This document shows positions 7,075 to 7,939 of a stretch of 7,939 nt of DNA, in pieces. The notes beneath the pieces were generated by a model that saw only the letters and a list, made by a program, of their open reading frames with translations, was not told the DNA's origin and did no database searches. Source of the stretch: Deinococcus sp. (GTDB lineage: Bacteria > Deinococcota > Deinococci > Deinococcales > Deinococcaceae); contig JAUNHF010000075.1 in the NCBI GenBank assembly GCA_030524065.1, positions 1 to 7,939 of the forward strand. The letters are read 5' to 3'. The translations under genes and the position numbers were made by a program. Position 1 is the stretch's first letter; every line of letters begins with the position of its first letter.

Positions 7075-7939
7075 ATGGGAGAAGCCAAACGCCGCAAACA
7101 ACTCGGCCTGATGCCACAGGCCTATGCTTTTGAAGTGATCGCTCAGCCGCACAGTGAGGGCTGGCAGCTGGAGTGGCTGCGCGCCCCGCAGGGTGAGCTG
7201 GCCCGCACGCTGGAAGAGAGCCTCAGAGAAAGCCTGCCCGGTCCGGGTGGCTGGGCCGCCGACTACCGCACCCGCTGGGTGGCCGCTGGACGCCCCGCCG
7301 ACTTTCTCAACAGTGTGGATGACGTAGAAGCCATTCGCGTGCCCGAGCGGCTGCGCATCAGCGGCGAGCTGCTGACCGGCTTTGATCCACGCTCGCTTAG
7401 AGACCGGGATGACGACGCCGTCAGCCGCTTTTTCCTGCTGGACACAGAAGGCGGCGCGGGCAGCCATACTGCGCTGCACCTGCGTGAACAGCAAGTGGCA
7501 TTCGGGGAAGGGGCCTGGGAGCCGCTGCCCAGCGCCGGCATGGGCGAACGCGCCCTAAAATTCCTGATGCAGCACCCTATCGCCCGTGAGCGCGGAGCGT
7601 TGCAGGCCACCTATCAGGTCACCCACCACCGCGAAGGCCTGGTGACGGTGGACCCCGAGCCGCCCGCCGAGCTGCTGGGCGTGCTGGAAGTGCTGGCGCA
7701 GACCCTGCACGGTCAGAGCGAAGAAGCGTGGGCCGCCGCGCACCGCCAGATGATTGAGCGCACCGAGTGGGCCGATGAGTCTGGCCGCGAGTTGCCGCAG
7801 GGGGCACCGGCGGCCCGCCGACTGACCTTTGAACTGCGCGGGCGTGCGCCGCTCAACACGCCGCTGACCACCCCAGTGGGAGAGTGGGGCGAGCTGGTGA
7901 TTCTGGTGGGCCAGGGCAGCACCGAATTCAGCCCGGACG
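7075..7939 (+). CDS. Conserved-looking hypothetical protein with GEAKRRK N-terminus (3' end beyond window)
   Basis: An uninterrupted reading frame of 288 codons runs off the right edge without a stop. I do not recognise the family. It opens with the basic motif MGEAKRRKQLGLMP. A short GEAKRRK head occurs on various bacterial proteins of unknown role. The rest is rich in Glu, Arg, Leu and Ala with scattered Trp (for example GWQLEW, GGWAADYRTRW, GEWGELVILVG), and shows no signal peptide, membrane segment or catalytic motif that I can name. It is probably a soluble cytoplasmic protein. Codon use is GC-rich like the neighbours. It is transcribed away from the chemosensory operon and need not be related to it. 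The ATG at 7075 is chosen because the frame opens there; upstream is only AAGG with a three-base gap, a weak ribosome site, but a TACCTT element seven bases upstream fits leaderless expression. The next in-frame ATG (codon 13) would lose the conserved-looking head. Confidence 0.72.
   Translation, partial: MGEAKRRKQLGLMPQAYAFEVIAQPHSEGWQLEWLRAPQGELARTLEESLRESLPGPGGWAADYRTRWVAAGRPADFLNSVDDVEAIRVPERLRISGELLTGFDPRSLRDRDDDAVSRFFLLDTEGGAGSHTALHLREQQVAFGEGAWEPLPSAGMGERALKFLMQHPIARERGALQATYQVTHHREGLVTVDPEPPAELLGVLEVLAQTLHGQSEEAWAAAHRQMIERTEWADESGRELPQGAPAARRLTFELRGRAPLNTPLTTPVGEWGELVILVGQGSTEFSPD

Noticed and set aside
7066..7494. Minus-strand open frame of 142 codons opposite the hypothetical gene
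   Set aside because: The plus-strand frame is longer, unbroken to the window edge and has more natural protein composition; the minus frame has no ribosome site and overlaps it entirely.

Overview
This is high-GC bacterial DNA with almost no non-coding space. It most likely comes from a Deinococcus or close relative. That placement is inferred from the style of the chemoreceptors and the pil-type chemosensory gene order, plus one possible leaderless promoter of the kind common in Deinococcus. No rRNA, tRNA, CRISPR array, insertion sequence or integrase is visible.

From about 6805 down to position 1, five minus-strand genes run head to tail with gaps of 80, 79, 30 and 46 bases, so they look like one operon. 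In transcription order they are a PilH-like single-domain response regulator (6805-6446), a short CheW-domain coupling protein (6365-5949), two tandem PilJ-like methyl-accepting chemotaxis proteins (5869-3608 and 3577-1295), and the N-terminal 416 codons of a ChpA/PilL-like CheA with at least three Hpt domains (1248 to the left edge). The kinase core lies outside the window. This is the layout of a type IV pilus (Pil-Chp) chemosensory pathway. The receptors would sense a surface or envelope signal, the CheW-like protein would couple them to the kinase, and the Hpt domains would relay phosphate to the response regulator, which would adjust pilus extension and retraction. No CheR, CheB or second response regulator (PilG-like) is present in the window.

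The 269 bases at 6806-7074 hold the operon's leader and, divergently, the start of an unrelated plus-strand gene (7075 to the right edge). That gene encodes a conserved-looking soluble protein of unknown function that begins with the basic motif GEAKRRK. A TANNNT element placed exactly for leaderless transcription precedes its ATG.

Points for a second look are: a 193-base block encoding 63 identical residues (second HAMP) shared by the two receptors while the DNA around it has diverged; altered consensus residues in the receptor tips and, in parallel, in the coupling protein; the repeated Hpt units of the CheA; and an inverted repeat covering the Shine-Dalgarno sequence of the first gene. I see no clearly novel system. 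The locus is best read as a Deinococcus-type variant of a known pathway.
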